Part shown: positions 16,121-25,057 of the stretch, in pieces
Layout of the letters: the number at the start of each line of letters is the position of its first letter
Numbering within the stretch: position 1 is the stretch's first letter
Assembly: GCA_013044085.1 (NCBI GenBank)
Contig: JABEVI010000280.1
Span: forward strand, 1-45,682
Direction of reading: 5' to 3'
Source: Steroidobacteraceae bacterium
Lineage (GTDB): Bacteria; Pseudomonadota; Gammaproteobacteria; Steroidobacterales; Steroidobacteraceae
DNA length: 45,682 bases
Notes under the pieces: generated by a model
Seen by the model: the letters and a program-made list of their open reading frames with translations, nothing else
What the model was told of the DNA's origin: nothing
The model's database searches: none
Position numbers and translations under genes: made by a program

Positions 16121-17122
16121 TCAGGCTCCGTCCGGCCGGCGGGTCCGTCCCAGGCGCCGCAGCTGCGCGACGGTGCGCCGCCAGGCGGGCGTGTGCTCCG
16201 CGGGGATGCCCGAGGAGTAGCTGCCGCTTTCGCGGATCGAGGCGCTCACCAGTGTAAAGCCGGTCACCGCGACGTCGTCGGCGATCGTCAGGTGGCCGGC
16301 GAAGCCGACCATGCCGCCGATCATGCAGCGCTCGCCGATGGTCGTGCTGCCGGAGATGCCGGTGCAGGCCGCGATCGCCGTGTGCGCGCCGATCGTCACG
16401 TTGTGGGCCACCTGGATCTGATTGTCGAGCTTAACCCCGTCCGCGATCACGGTGTCATCGATCGCGCCGCGGTCGATGGTCGTGTTCGCGCCGATCTCGA
16501 CATCATCGCCGATGCGCACACCGCCTTGCTGCGCCACCTTGATCCAGGCCGCGCCATCACGGGCAAACCCGAATCCATCGGAACCGATCACGGCCCCCGG
16601 ATGCACGATGCAGCGCTCGCCGATGCACACCCGCGGGTGCACCGTGACGCGGGCGACGAGGTGCGAGTCGGCGCCGATGCGCGCGCCGCGCATCAGCACG
16701 CACCCCGGCCCGATCGAGACGCGCTCGCCGATCTCGACGTCCTCCTCGAGAATTGCGAGCGCCGCGACGCTCGAGGAATCCGGCACCCGCACCCGGGCAC
16801 CGATGATCGCGCTCGGGTGCACCCCGGGCTCGACGAGGGGCCGCGGGTGCAGCAGCGCGGCGATCCTCGCGTAGGCAAGGTAGGGATTCGCACCGATCAG
16901 CGCAGCCACCGGACAGGCGTCCGCGTCCTCCTCGCTGAGCACGACCGCGGTTGCCCGCGCGCCCTCCAGCTGCCGCCGGTAGCGGCTGTTGGCGAGAAAA
17001 CTCAGCGCCCCGGCGCCCGCCCCCGTGAGGGTCGCGACCCGCGAGACCCGCAGATCCGGGTTGCCCCGCAGGGTCAACCCGAATCGCACCGCCAACTCGC
17101 CGAGGCTGTGGTCGGTCTGCAC
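16121..17122 (-). CDS. lpxD: UDP-3-O-(3-hydroxyacyl)glucosamine N-acyltransferase
   Basis: Third step of lipid A synthesis: adds an N-linked 3-hydroxyacyl chain from ACP. The 333-residue protein has an N-terminal uridine-binding domain (SLGELAVRFGLTLRG, ending in LSFLANSRYRRQL). A long hexapeptide-repeat helix follows, with the catalytic-His stretch LDNQIQVAHNVTIGAHTAI and GISGSTTIG. The start is GTG at 17122, which gives the usual short N-terminus; no ATG fits. The C-terminal tail is rich in Arg. It lies 37 bases after skp and 18 bases before fabZ. Confidence 0.96.
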   Translation of the reverse strand: MQTDHSLGELAVRFGLTLRGNPDLRVSRVATLTGAGAGALSFLANSRYRRQLEGARATAVVLSEEDADACPVAALIGANPYLAYARIAALLHPRPLVEPGVHPSAIIGARVRVPDSSSVAALAILEEDVEIGERVSIGPGCVLMRGARIGADSHLVARVTVHPRVCIGERCIVHPGAVIGSDGFGFARDGAAWIKVAQQGGVRIGDDVEIGANTTIDRGAIDDTVIADGVKLDNQIQVAHNVTIGAHTAIAACTGISGSTTIGERCMIGGMVGFAGHLTIADDVAVTGFTLVSASIRESGSYSSGIPAEHTPAWRRTVAQLRRLGRTRRPDGA

Positions 17123-17159
17123 GGGTGTGCGCGTGTCGCGGCCGTTTGGGCCTCGAAGG

Positions 17160-17714
17160 CTATTTCTTGACCGCGCCAGCGGGCGCGCTCGAGAGCTTCG
17201 CCGGCTTGGTCATCAACAACGCGAGCACGCCCGGGGTGATGTCGTAGCTTTCCTTGGCGAAGAACACACCGTCGCCGAAGACGATGTCATAGCCCTTCGA
17301 CTTCGAGTAAGCCTGGATTTCCTGGAGCAGGAAATGCTGCACCTTGCCGAGTTCCTCGTTGCGCTGCGCGGACACGTCGTTCTGAAACGAGTGCGCCTTG
17401 GCCTGGAAAACGCTTTGCTCGTCGCGCAGCGCGCTCTCGGCCTTGATGCGCGCGGCATCGGCCATCATCGGGCCGTTCTTCTGCAGATTGGCGGCCTTGG
17501 ACTTCAGGTCGCTCTGCATGCTCAAAAGCTCGCGTCGGCGCGGCGCGAACTCGGTTTCCAGGGACTGCATCGCCGACTTCGTCTGCGGGGCTTCCTGTAG
17601 CAGCTGTTGAAAGTTGACGACGCCGATCTTGGTTTGCGCGTTGGCGCCCTGGGCGACGGCGAGTCCGCACAGGCACAGGGCCAGCAGCGGCAGCGAACGG
17701 GTAAAGGTCGACAT
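17160..17714 (-). CDS. skp: Periplasmic chaperone Skp (OmpH family)
   Basis: Periplasmic chaperone that holds unfolded outer-membrane proteins on their way to the Bam complex. It has 184 residues. The signal peptide is STFTRSLPLLALCLCGLAVA followed by a likely cut after ANA, before QTKIGVVNFQQLL. The rest is helical with a high content of Gln, Lys, Glu and Ala, as expected for the tentacle-like coiled coils. The conserved end YSKSKGYDIVFGDGVFFA matches the family. ATG 17714 was chosen because it directly precedes the signal peptide. Its position between bamA and lpxD is the canonical one. Confidence 0.93.
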   Translation of the reverse strand: MSTFTRSLPLLALCLCGLAVAQGANAQTKIGVVNFQQLLQEAPQTKSAMQSLETEFAPRRRELLSMQSDLKSKAANLQKNGPMMADAARIKAESALRDEQSVFQAKAHSFQNDVSAQRNEELGKVQHFLLQEIQAYSKSKGYDIVFGDGVFFAKESYDITPGVLALLMTKPAKLSSAPAGAVKK

Positions 17715-17746
17715 GTTGACTCTGAGTCCTCGCATGATGGTTGGGT

Positions 17747-20299
17747 TCAAAACGCTTGTCCGATGGAAAATTGAAATCGCTCAGTCTGATCGCCGAACTG
17801 GACCGTATTGCCCGGATTGGGGTTCAACGGAATGGCGTAGGAGAACCGGAACAAACCGAGCGGCGCAAGCCACTCCACCGCCAAGCCGGCCGAACGTCTG
17901 AGGTTATTATAGCTGAAATGATAGGTGACCGGCGTCGCGGCGTCGACACCCAGGAATTGGATCTTGTTGCCGGTCTGGAAAACGTTGCCCATATCGTAGA
18001 AGACGCTCACCCGGGCCGCGCTCTGCCACTTCTCCGGCACCGGCAGGATCAATTCCAAGCGGTTGACCGTGAGCAAGTTTCCGCCGAGCGGATTGCCGAT
18101 GCCGATGTTGTCCCGGGGGCCGAGGGTCGAGGCCCGGTAGCCGCGGACGCTGTCCGGGCCGCCGGCGTAATAATTCATGTACGGCGGCAACGCGGTCGTA
18201 TGGCCGAGCGAGGAGGCGTAGTCGACCTGGGCATTCTCCGAGATCAGGAACCGGCCCCACAGCGGCACGTACTTGACGAACTGGTAGCTGAGCGCGTAGT
18301 AGCGGACGTTGCTCGGCGGAATCGCCAGCCGCGCCGAGAACGCGTTGCGCATGCCGCGGGTCGCGAACAGCGCCCTGTTGCGCGAATCCATCGACCAGCC
18401 GGCGGTGAGCTCGTAGGTGTAGAAATCCGTGCCGTAGACCGTGTACGGGGCATCGAGCGAGTTGATGACGCCATCGCCATTGGTGTCGCCGATCACGCGC
18501 GAGAAGGTGTTGCCGTTCGACCTGACCCAGTTGACCGCCTGCTGCGCACTGTAGCCCTGGGAAGTGACCAGCGAGTTCTTGTTCGCCGAGAGGCCGAGTT
18601 CGACGTACTGGTACTCGCTGATCGGATAGGCGTACAACAGGGCCGCGGTCAGCTGTTTGGTGCCGAACACCGACGAGGAGGACACGAACTGCGTGACGTC
18701 GCGGTAGGTGAAGGACAGCGTGCGCGAGACCCCGTCGATGGTCGTGTACGGATTGGTCTCCGAGAAGGTGTAGGTCTTGGCGTACTTGCCGGCGTTGATG
18801 TCGAGCGCAATGCGATCGCCCGTGCCCATGAAATTGCTGTGCACGAAATTGCCGTTCAGGCTGATGCCATAGGTGCCCGAATAGCCGATGCCGCCGCCGA
18901 ACTGGCCGGGCAGACCCTCCTTGATCTTGTAGTTGACGTCCACCATGTCGTCGCTGCCGGCCACCGGCTTGGTGCTGTAGCTGACCTTCTTGACGAACGG
19001 CAGGCGTTGAATGCGCTGCTTGGAGCGCTGGAGCGCGGAGTTCGACAGCCAGCCGCCCTCGAGCTGGCGCATCTCGCGGCGCAGCGTCTCATCGTTGATG
19101 GCGGACTCGTTGGTGAAGTTGATGTGCCGCACGTAGACCCGCTTGCCGGGCTCGACGTAGAAGGTGAGCGACACGGTCTTGTCCTTCTTGTCGGCGGTCG
19201 GCACCGGCTCGACCTTCGAGAAGGCGTAGCCGTCCGCGCCGAGGCGGTAACGGATCAGCTCCTGGGACTTGGAGATCAACTGGCGCGAGTAGATCTCGCC
19301 CGGCTTGATCAGCAGCAGCTTGCGCAGCACCGGCTCGGGCACGACCATGCGCCCGGCGAGCTTGACCTGGGAGACACGGAACACATCGCCCTGGTGGATG
19401 TTCACCGTGATGAACATGTTGTGTTTGGCGGGCGTGATCTGCACCTGGGTCGACTCGATCTGGAAATTCGCGTAGCCGCGATCCATGAAGTAGGAGCGGA
19501 TCCGCTCCAGATCGCCGCGCAGGGTGTCGCGCGAATAACGGTCATCCTGTTTGTACCAGGACAACCAGTTAGGGGTCTTCAGGTGCAACGTGTCGAGGAT
19601 GTCCTTTTCCTTGAAGGCCGTGTTGCCGACGATGTTGATCTCACGGACCACCGCACGCTTGCCTTCGATGATGTGGACGGCGACGTCGACCTTGTTGTCG
19701 GGCCGCGGTTCGACTTTCGCGGTGATTTGCACCGCGTACTTGCCGCGGCTGAAGTACTGGTCGGTCAGGTACTGCTTGACCTCGTCGAGCACCGAGCGAT
19801 CGAAGATCTTCCCCTCGGCGAGGCCGACGTCGCGAAGACTCTTCTTCAGTTGCGGAGTCTTGATCTCCTTGTTGCCCTTGATCGTGAACTTCTCGATCGA
19901 GGGGCGCTCTATCACGACCACGATCAGGGTGTTGCCTTCGCGGCGCATCTCGACGTCGCGGAAGAAGCCGGTCGCGTACAGCGCCCGCATGCCCTCGCGG
20001 ATGGCCGCCGGAGTGAGGTGATCGCCGATGTTGATCGGCAGGTAGTTGAACACCGTGCCTTCGGAGATGCGCTGCAAACCCTGGACGCGGATGTCGCCGA
20101 CGACGAAGTCGGCCGGATTCGACGGCGCACTGGCAACGGGCTGCGCCGCGGGCGGTGCCGACGGTGCGGATGGCGGCCGTAGCGACGCGGGCGGCGTATC
20201 CGCCTGCGGCTCGGCCGCAGCGGCCGCCTGCGCATGCGCGGCGCTCAACGGCTGGACGGCGAGGGCCATCGCGCCGAGCAAACCGAGTTCAAACCGCAC
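17747..20299 (-). CDS. bamA: Outer membrane protein assembly factor BamA
   Basis: Central component of the machine that folds and inserts beta-barrel proteins into the outer membrane. It has 850 residues. A signal peptide (cut likely near AHA-QA) is followed by an Ala/Pro-rich spacer of about 40 residues that is not typical. Five POTRA domains run from about residue 62 to 460, and a 16-strand barrel ends in Phe. The loop-6 motif VRGY is present (E. coli has VRGF), as is the strand ELTAGWSMDSRNRALFATRG. Residues 605-616, just before that strand, form a DxNxDGxINxxD calcium-loop pattern. The start is GTG at 20299; no ATG fits without shortening the signal peptide. Confidence 0.97.
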   Translation of the reverse strand: MRFELGLLGAMALAVQPLSAAHAQAAAAAEPQADTPPASLRPPSAPSAPPAAQPVASAPSNPADFVVGDIRVQGLQRISEGTVFNYLPINIGDHLTPAAIREGMRALYATGFFRDVEMRREGNTLIVVVIERPSIEKFTIKGNKEIKTPQLKKSLRDVGLAEGKIFDRSVLDEVKQYLTDQYFSRGKYAVQITAKVEPRPDNKVDVAVHIIEGKRAVVREINIVGNTAFKEKDILDTLHLKTPNWLSWYKQDDRYSRDTLRGDLERIRSYFMDRGYANFQIESTQVQITPAKHNMFITVNIHQGDVFRVSQVKLAGRMVVPEPVLRKLLLIKPGEIYSRQLISKSQELIRYRLGADGYAFSKVEPVPTADKKDKTVSLTFYVEPGKRVYVRHINFTNESAINDETLRREMRQLEGGWLSNSALQRSKQRIQRLPFVKKVSYSTKPVAGSDDMVDVNYKIKEGLPGQFGGGIGYSGTYGISLNGNFVHSNFMGTGDRIALDINAGKYAKTYTFSETNPYTTIDGVSRTLSFTYRDVTQFVSSSSVFGTKQLTAALLYAYPISEYQYVELGLSANKNSLVTSQGYSAQQAVNWVRSNGNTFSRVIGDTNGDGVINSLDAPYTVYGTDFYTYELTAGWSMDSRNRALFATRGMRNAFSARLAIPPSNVRYYALSYQFVKYVPLWGRFLISENAQVDYASSLGHTTALPPYMNYYAGGPDSVRGYRASTLGPRDNIGIGNPLGGNLLTVNRLELILPVPEKWQSAARVSVFYDMGNVFQTGNKIQFLGVDAATPVTYHFSYNNLRRSAGLAVEWLAPLGLFRFSYAIPLNPNPGNTVQFGDQTERFQFSIGQAF

Positions 20300-20390
20300 G
20301 CGTAGAGGACCGTCTGGATTTTTGAGCGGGAGCGCAGCCCTGCGGGTGCGCCGGGTGAGCCTCGATATTACGATATGGCATGGTTTCCCA
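20300..20390 (-). other. Gap between rseP and bamA
   Basis: This 91-base gap is one of the longer ones in the cluster. Reading the minus strand, GGAACTG overlaps the end of rseP (20398-20392) and resembles a sigma-E -35 element, and a TCGTAA lies 18 bases later. The spacing is longer than normal for sigma-E, so no promoter is claimed. A short AT-rich imperfect repeat (GATAT-TAC-GATAT) is present at 20364-20376. Confidence 0.3.
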
Positions 20391-21758
20391 TCAGTTCCAA
20401 TGTCTTGAAAGGTCGTTGTAGAACGCGAGGCTCATCAACAATACCAGCAACGCGATCCCAAGTTGCTGGCCAAAGATCTGCATTCTCTCCGAAAGAGGGC
20501 TTCCCTTGACGGCCTCGATGAGTTGATAGACCACCTGGCCGCCGTCGAGCAGGGGTACCGGCGCGAGATTCAGCACACCGAGGCTGACGCTGATCACCGC
20601 CAGGAAGGACAAGAAGGCGCTGAGCCCCAGGTAAGCGCTGATGCCGGCGAACTCGGCGATGCTGATCGGTCCGCTGATGTTGCGCGCCGAGACCGCACCG
20701 GTGGCGATACGCCAGAGCATCTGCACCGTCAACGCCGACATCTGCCAGGTTTGGTCGATGCCGTTCGAGAGCGCCCGCAGGGGCCCTGCCCTGCGCTCGC
20801 TGAGCAGACCGGCCGGCCAGCTGCGCGGCCCCTCGGCGATCGTGATGCCGAGCCGGCCGATCGTGCGGCCATCTTGGCGCACGGCGGGCACCTCAACCGT
20901 CAGTGTGAGGGGCGCGCCGTGGCGCAGCACGCCGATGCGGATGCGCTGCCCGGCCGCGGCGCTGATCGCATCGATGAAGGCCATGCTGTTGGCAAGCTTT
21001 GCCCCGTCGACCGACACCAGACGGTCACCGGGCTCGAGGCCGGCGCGCGCTCCGGCACTGCCCGCAGGCACGGTGTGCACGGTCGTTGCCGCCGTGTAGC
21101 TCGCCAGGTCGAAGCCGAGTCCGGGCAGGAGTTTGCCCGGCGCCGTCAGCGGCAGCCGGTCGCCGGTGTATTGGAGGGTCAGCAGGCGCGGCTCGCGGTC
21201 GCGCCGTACCACCAAGGGAATCGGCTTACCGCTCGAGAAACGGCTGAGCAGCGCCATCTGCAGCTCCCCGGTGTCGGGGGTCGGGTGGGTGCCGATTTGA
21301 AGGATCTCATCGCCGCTGCGCAAGCCGGCGATCGCCGCCGGGCTGCCGGGCCGGACATCGCCGACGACCGGTTTGAGCACTTGCGTGCCGATCATCGCAA
21401 GCACCGCATAGAGGAGCACGGCAAACAGCAGATTCATCGAAGGGCCCGCGAGCAGCACCGCGACACGCTGCCAAATCGGCCGTCGCGTGAAGGAGCGCGG
21501 CAATTCGCCGGCCTCGACCTCGCCCTCGCGTTCATCGAGCAACTTGACATAACCACCGAGCGGGATCGCGGCAATGCAATATTCGGTGCGATCCGGCGCC
21601 CGGCCGATCTTCGTGATCAGGGGTTTGCCAAAACCGATGCTGAAGCGCAGCACCTTGAAGCCGAGCCGCTTCGCGACCCAGTAGTGGCCGAACTCGTGCA
21701 CCGTGACCAGGATACCGATCGCGGCCAGGAAGGCGCCCACAAAGACCAGGATTCTCAT
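20391..21758 (-). CDS. rseP: Site-2 intramembrane metalloprotease RseP
   Basis: Inner-membrane zinc protease; in E. coli it cuts the anti-sigma factor RseA after DegS and clears signal-peptide remnants. The protein has 455 residues, like E. coli RseP. The zinc motif HEFGHY is in the first membrane segment (residues about 21-26). Two PDZ domains lie in the periplasmic middle part. The second metal motif, LAPVPLLDGGQVVY, lies near the C-terminus before the last membrane segments. ATG 21758 overlaps the dxr stop by 4 bases. Its stop is 91 bases before the bamA start. Confidence 0.97.
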   Translation of the reverse strand: MRILVFVGAFLAAIGILVTVHEFGHYWVAKRLGFKVLRFSIGFGKPLITKIGRAPDRTEYCIAAIPLGGYVKLLDEREGEVEAGELPRSFTRRPIWQRVAVLLAGPSMNLLFAVLLYAVLAMIGTQVLKPVVGDVRPGSPAAIAGLRSGDEILQIGTHPTPDTGELQMALLSRFSSGKPIPLVVRRDREPRLLTLQYTGDRLPLTAPGKLLPGLGFDLASYTAATTVHTVPAGSAGARAGLEPGDRLVSVDGAKLANSMAFIDAISAAAGQRIRIGVLRHGAPLTLTVEVPAVRQDGRTIGRLGITIAEGPRSWPAGLLSERRAGPLRALSNGIDQTWQMSALTVQMLWRIATGAVSARNISGPISIAEFAGISAYLGLSAFLSFLAVISVSLGVLNLAPVPLLDGGQVVYQLIEAVKGSPLSERMQIFGQQLGIALLVLLMSLAFYNDLSRHWN

Positions 21759-22954
21759 GCCGAAGCTCCCTGCGCGGGCTCGATCAGGGCGTGCGCCAGC
21801 CCTCGCGCGGCGGCGTCCGCGTCCAGCACATCGCCGAGATCCCGGACCGGGCAGGCGTCGAGGCGTTGCAAGACTTGGTCAATGACCGCGGCAATGCCGG
21901 TAAAGTTCAAGCGCCGTTCGAGAAAGGCCTGCACGGCGACCTCGTTGGCGGCGTTCAACACCGCGGGGGCCGTGCCGCCGGCGCGCGCCGCCGCCCGGGC
22001 AAGGCCGAGGCTCGGGAAGCGCACATGATCGGGCGGCTCGAAATCCAGGCGCGCCACCGCGGCCAGATCCAGGGCATCGACGCCCGAGGCGATGCGCTCC
22101 GGCCACGCGAGCGCCTGCGCGATCGGTGTGCGCATGTCCGGCGCACCAAGCTGGGCGAGCACCGAACCGTCGACGTACTGGACCAGGGAGTGCACGACAC
22201 TTTGGGGATGCACGACGATCTCGACGCGAGCTTCCGGCAGGCCGAACAACCAGGTCGCCTCGATCACCTCGAGACCCTTGTTCATGAGCGTCGCCGAGTC
22301 GACCGAGATCTTGCGGCCCATTTTCCACTTCGGGTGGGCGCAGGCCTGTTGCGGCGTAACATTCGCGAGCAGCGCAGGATCGGTGGTGCGAAACGGCCCG
22401 CCCGAGGCGGTCAGGATCACGTGGGCGACACCGCGCGCCGGCTCGCCGGCAAGATAGCCGGCCGGCATGCACTGAAAGATCGCGTTGTGTTCGCTGTCGA
22501 TCGGGATGAGCACGGCGCCGGCCGCACGCGCCTCATCGATCATCAGGCGTCCGGCCATCACCAGCGCCTCCTTGTTCGCGAGCAGCACGCGCTTGCCGGC
22601 GCGCACCGCGGCGAGCGTCGGCAACAGCCCGGCGGCGCCGACGATGGCCGCCATCACGGTGTCCACCTCGGGAGCACGCACGGCCGCCGCGTGTGCCTCC
22701 TCGCCCGATTCCACCCGGCAGTTCGAGCCGGCCTCGCGCAGCCGCGCGCGCGCCTTGTCGGCGGCGGCCGGGTCGGTGAGGATCACCGTGTCGGGTGAGA
22801 ATTGCAGCGCCTGCTCGACGATCTTCTCCCAACCGGAGCGGGCGCCCAAGGAACGGACCCGATACAGGTCCGGGTGCCGGGCGAGCACATCGAGGGTGCT
22901 CACGCCGATGCTGCCGGTGGAACCGAGAATCGCGATGCCGTGTGGCGCGCTCAT
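21755..22954 (-). CDS. dxr: 1-deoxy-D-xylulose 5-phosphate reductoisomerase
   Basis: Makes 2-C-methyl-D-erythritol 4-phosphate with NADPH, the committed step of the MEP pathway that ispDF in this window continues. The 399-residue protein has the NADPH-binding ILGSTGSIGVSTLDV (residues 9-23), LLANKEALVMAG and the substrate-loop region PIDSEHNAIFQ. ASGGPFRT, KISVDSATLMNKGLEVIEA and HPQSVVHSLVQYVDGS are also in place. ATG 22954 overlaps the cdsA stop by 4 bases, and the dxr stop overlaps the rseP start by 4. Confidence 0.98.
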   Translation of the reverse strand: MSAPHGIAILGSTGSIGVSTLDVLARHPDLYRVRSLGARSGWEKIVEQALQFSPDTVILTDPAAADKARARLREAGSNCRVESGEEAHAAAVRAPEVDTVMAAIVGAAGLLPTLAAVRAGKRVLLANKEALVMAGRLMIDEARAAGAVLIPIDSEHNAIFQCMPAGYLAGEPARGVAHVILTASGGPFRTTDPALLANVTPQQACAHPKWKMGRKISVDSATLMNKGLEVIEATWLFGLPEARVEIVVHPQSVVHSLVQYVDGSVLAQLGAPDMRTPIAQALAWPERIASGVDALDLAAVARLDFEPPDHVRFPSLGLARAAARAGGTAPAVLNAANEVAVQAFLERRLNFTGIAAVIDQVLQRLDACPVRDLGDVLDADAAARGLAHALIEPAQGASA

Positions 22955-23760
22955 TTGAACAACCCCGAACCGAACAAACCGAGCGCGTACAGCGGCGCTG
23001 CCGCCGAGATGCTGTCGATGCGATCGAGGATACCGCCATGCCCCGGCAACAGGGCGCTGCTATCCTTCAGGCCCGCGGCGCGCTTGAACATGCTCTCCGT
23101 CAGATCGCCAACGACCGAGACCAGACCGAGCGCGCAGCCGAAACCGATCGCGACCGCGACCGACACATGAAAGGCCAGGCCGCCGCAGCCGGCGATGAGC
23201 GCGACCGCGAGCAGTCCGCCGATCAGGCCTTCCCAGGTCTTGCTCGGGCTGACCTGGGGCGCAAGCTTGAGCCGACCGAAGCGGCGGCCGGCGAAGTAGG
23301 CGCCGATGTCGGCGGCAAATACCAGCAGCAACAGCCACAGCACCGCGAGCGAACCGCTCATCGTGCCGCGACCGGCCTGGACGCGTGCGAGCGCGACGAA
23401 TGCCGGCACCAGCACCGCGATCCCACAGAGCAGCGTCAGCCCCGGCCACTGCCGGCGCGGCGCCATCGTGACCCACAGGAAGGCCGCCACCCACCACAGA
23501 CAGGCCGCGCGCAACAACAGAAGAAGGTGCGCGGCCGAGGCGCTGTAGGACCAGGCGAGCGCGAGCAGCACGCCGCTCCCGAGCGCGTAGACGGTGCGCG
23601 CGGGCAAGGCGCGCAGGCCGCCAAAGCCGGCCCATTCCCAGGCGGCACCCACGAAGACGAGCCCGAATACCACCCGGGTGAGCGCCGCGGGCAGCGCAAA
23701 CAACACGGCCAACAGCAAGACGCCGAGAATCACGGCGGTGAGGATGCGCGTCTTAAGCAT
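22951..23760 (-). CDS. cdsA: Phosphatidate cytidylyltransferase
   Basis: Integral membrane enzyme that makes CDP-diacylglycerol from phosphatidate and CTP, the branch point of phospholipid synthesis. The protein has 269 residues with seven or eight hydrophobic segments. The family signature is clear at the C-terminal side: SMFKRAAGLKDSSALLPGHG followed by GILDRIDS. The frame is open upstream, but ATG 23760 (MLKTRILTAVILG) gives the normal first membrane segment. It overlaps the uppS 3' end by 8 bases. Confidence 0.96.
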   Translation of the reverse strand: MLKTRILTAVILGVLLLAVLFALPAALTRVVFGLVFVGAAWEWAGFGGLRALPARTVYALGSGVLLALAWSYSASAAHLLLLLRAACLWWVAAFLWVTMAPRRQWPGLTLLCGIAVLVPAFVALARVQAGRGTMSGSLAVLWLLLLVFAADIGAYFAGRRFGRLKLAPQVSPSKTWEGLIGGLLAVALIAGCGGLAFHVSVAVAIGFGCALGLVSVVGDLTESMFKRAAGLKDSSALLPGHGGILDRIDSISAAAPLYALGLFGSGLFK

Positions 23761-24484
23761 CGCTGGGCGCACCGACCTGGGCGGAGGTCCTGCCGAAGCG
23801 GCGCTCCCGGCGCGCGAAGAAATCGAAGGCCTCCGCCAGGTGCGCGCTCGAGAACTCGGGCCACAGCACCTCACTGAAATAAAGCTCCGTGTAGGCCAGA
23901 TTCCACAACAGGAAATTGCTGATCCGCCGCTCGCCGCCGGTGCGGATCAACAGATCCGGGTCGGGCACGCCGGCGAGCGCGAGGCGGCCGCCAAGCAGCG
24001 CATCGTCGATCTCGGCGCTGCGCAAGCGGCCCGCGGCGACCTCGTCGGCGATCGAACGGCAGGCCTGGGTAATGTCCCAGCGGCCGCCGTAGGCGACCGC
24101 CACGATCAATTCCAAGCCCGGATTGTCCGCGGTCAGGTGTTCCGCCGCGAGCATCCGCGCGCTCAGTTCGGCGCCGAGAGCCTCGCGGTCGCCGATGAAC
24201 CGTAGCCGCACCTTGTTGCGATGCAGCGCATCGACTTCGCGCACCAAGGCGTCGAGGAACAGACTCATGAGCATGCCCACCTCGTCGGGCGGGCGCCGCC
24301 AGTTCTCGCTGCTGAAGGCGAACAGCGTCAGGTAGCGCACGCCGCGGCCATCGCACTCCTCGACGACGCGGCGCACGACCTTCAGGCTCGAGCGATGCCC
24401 GGCCGGCCGCGGCAGGCCGCGCGAGCGCGCCCAGCGGCCGTTGCCGTCCATGATGATCGCGACGTGGTGCGGCGAGTCCGGCAT
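23753..24484 (-). CDS. uppS: Undecaprenyl diphosphate synthase (cis-prenyltransferase)
   Basis: Extends farnesyl diphosphate with isopentenyl units to the C55 carrier lipid used for peptidoglycan and O-antigen. The 243-residue protein has the catalytic MDGNGRWA (residues 12-19), the substrate-binding LTLFAFSSENWRRP and, near the C-terminus, DLLIRTGGERRISNFLLWN, all signatures of the cis-prenyltransferase family. ATG 24484 lies 2 bases after the frr stop. It links the isoprenoid genes (dxr, ispDF) to envelope synthesis in this cluster. Confidence 0.98.
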   Translation of the reverse strand: MPDSPHHVAIIMDGNGRWARSRGLPRPAGHRSSLKVVRRVVEECDGRGVRYLTLFAFSSENWRRPPDEVGMLMSLFLDALVREVDALHRNKVRLRFIGDREALGAELSARMLAAEHLTADNPGLELIVAVAYGGRWDITQACRSIADEVAAGRLRSAEIDDALLGGRLALAGVPDPDLLIRTGGERRISNFLLWNLAYTELYFSEVLWPEFSSAHLAEAFDFFARRERRFGRTSAQVGAPSDA

Positions 24485-24486
24485 GC

Positions 24487-25044
24487 TCAGACCTGCATCA
24501 ATTCCTTTTCCTTCTCGGCCATCGCATGGTCGATCTCCGCGACGAACTTGTCGGTGAGCTTCTGGACCTCGTCCTGGCCGCGCCGTTCATCGTCCTGCGC
24601 GATCAACTTCTCCTTCAGCATCTCCTTGATCTCGTTGTTGACCTCGCGACGGACGTTGCGCACCGCCACCCGGGCGTTCTCCGCCTCGGAACGCACCACC
24701 TTGGTGACGTCGCGCCGCCGCTCCTCGGTGAGCGCCGGCATCGAGATGCGGATGATCTGACCGGCGGAGTTCGGCGTGAGCCCCAAGTCGGACTTGAAGA
24801 TCGCCTTCTCGATGATCGCGACCATCGACTTCTCCCACGGCGTCACGGTGAGCGTGCGCGAATCCTCGGTGGCGACGCTCGCGACCTGATTCAGCGGCAT
24901 CTCGGTGCCGTAGTAGTCGACCTTGATGTGCTCAATAAGGCTCGTGTGGGCACGCCCGGTACGCAATTTCTTCAGTTGATCGCGGAAGGTCGTCACGCAC
25001 TTTTGCATGCGTTGCGACGCATCCTTCTTCAGCTCATCCAGCAT
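24487..25044 (-). CDS. frr: Ribosome recycling factor
   Basis: Splits the post-termination ribosome together with EF-G. The 185-residue protein has the expected size and sequence: the arm region KLRTGRAHTSLIEHIKVDYYGTE in parts, PLNQVASV, and the hinge LTEERRRDVTKVVRSEAE. The two-domain fold, a long three-helix bundle and a small beta domain, follows from these. A good Shine-Dalgarno, GAGGAG, precedes the ATG at 25044. It lies 13 bases after pyrH, the standard tsf-pyrH-frr order. Confidence 0.98.
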   Translation of the reverse strand: MLDELKKDASQRMQKCVTTFRDQLKKLRTGRAHTSLIEHIKVDYYGTEMPLNQVASVATEDSRTLTVTPWEKSMVAIIEKAIFKSDLGLTPNSAGQIIRISMPALTEERRRDVTKVVRSEAENARVAVRNVRREVNNEIKEMLKEKLIAQDDERRGQDEVQKLTDKFVAEIDHAMAEKEKELMQV

Positions 25045-25057
25045 GGCTTCAGTCTCC

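Noticed and set aside
17741..20182. 813-codon plus-strand frame opposite bamA as a gene
   Set aside because: BamA is complete on the other strand; the antisense peptide is low-complexity, charged and without motifs.
20364..20398. Sigma-E promoter for bamA (GGAACTG and TCGTAA)
   Set aside because: The -35 is good and bamA is a classic sigma-E target, but the spacer is 18 bases and the -10 is poor, outside the usual range.
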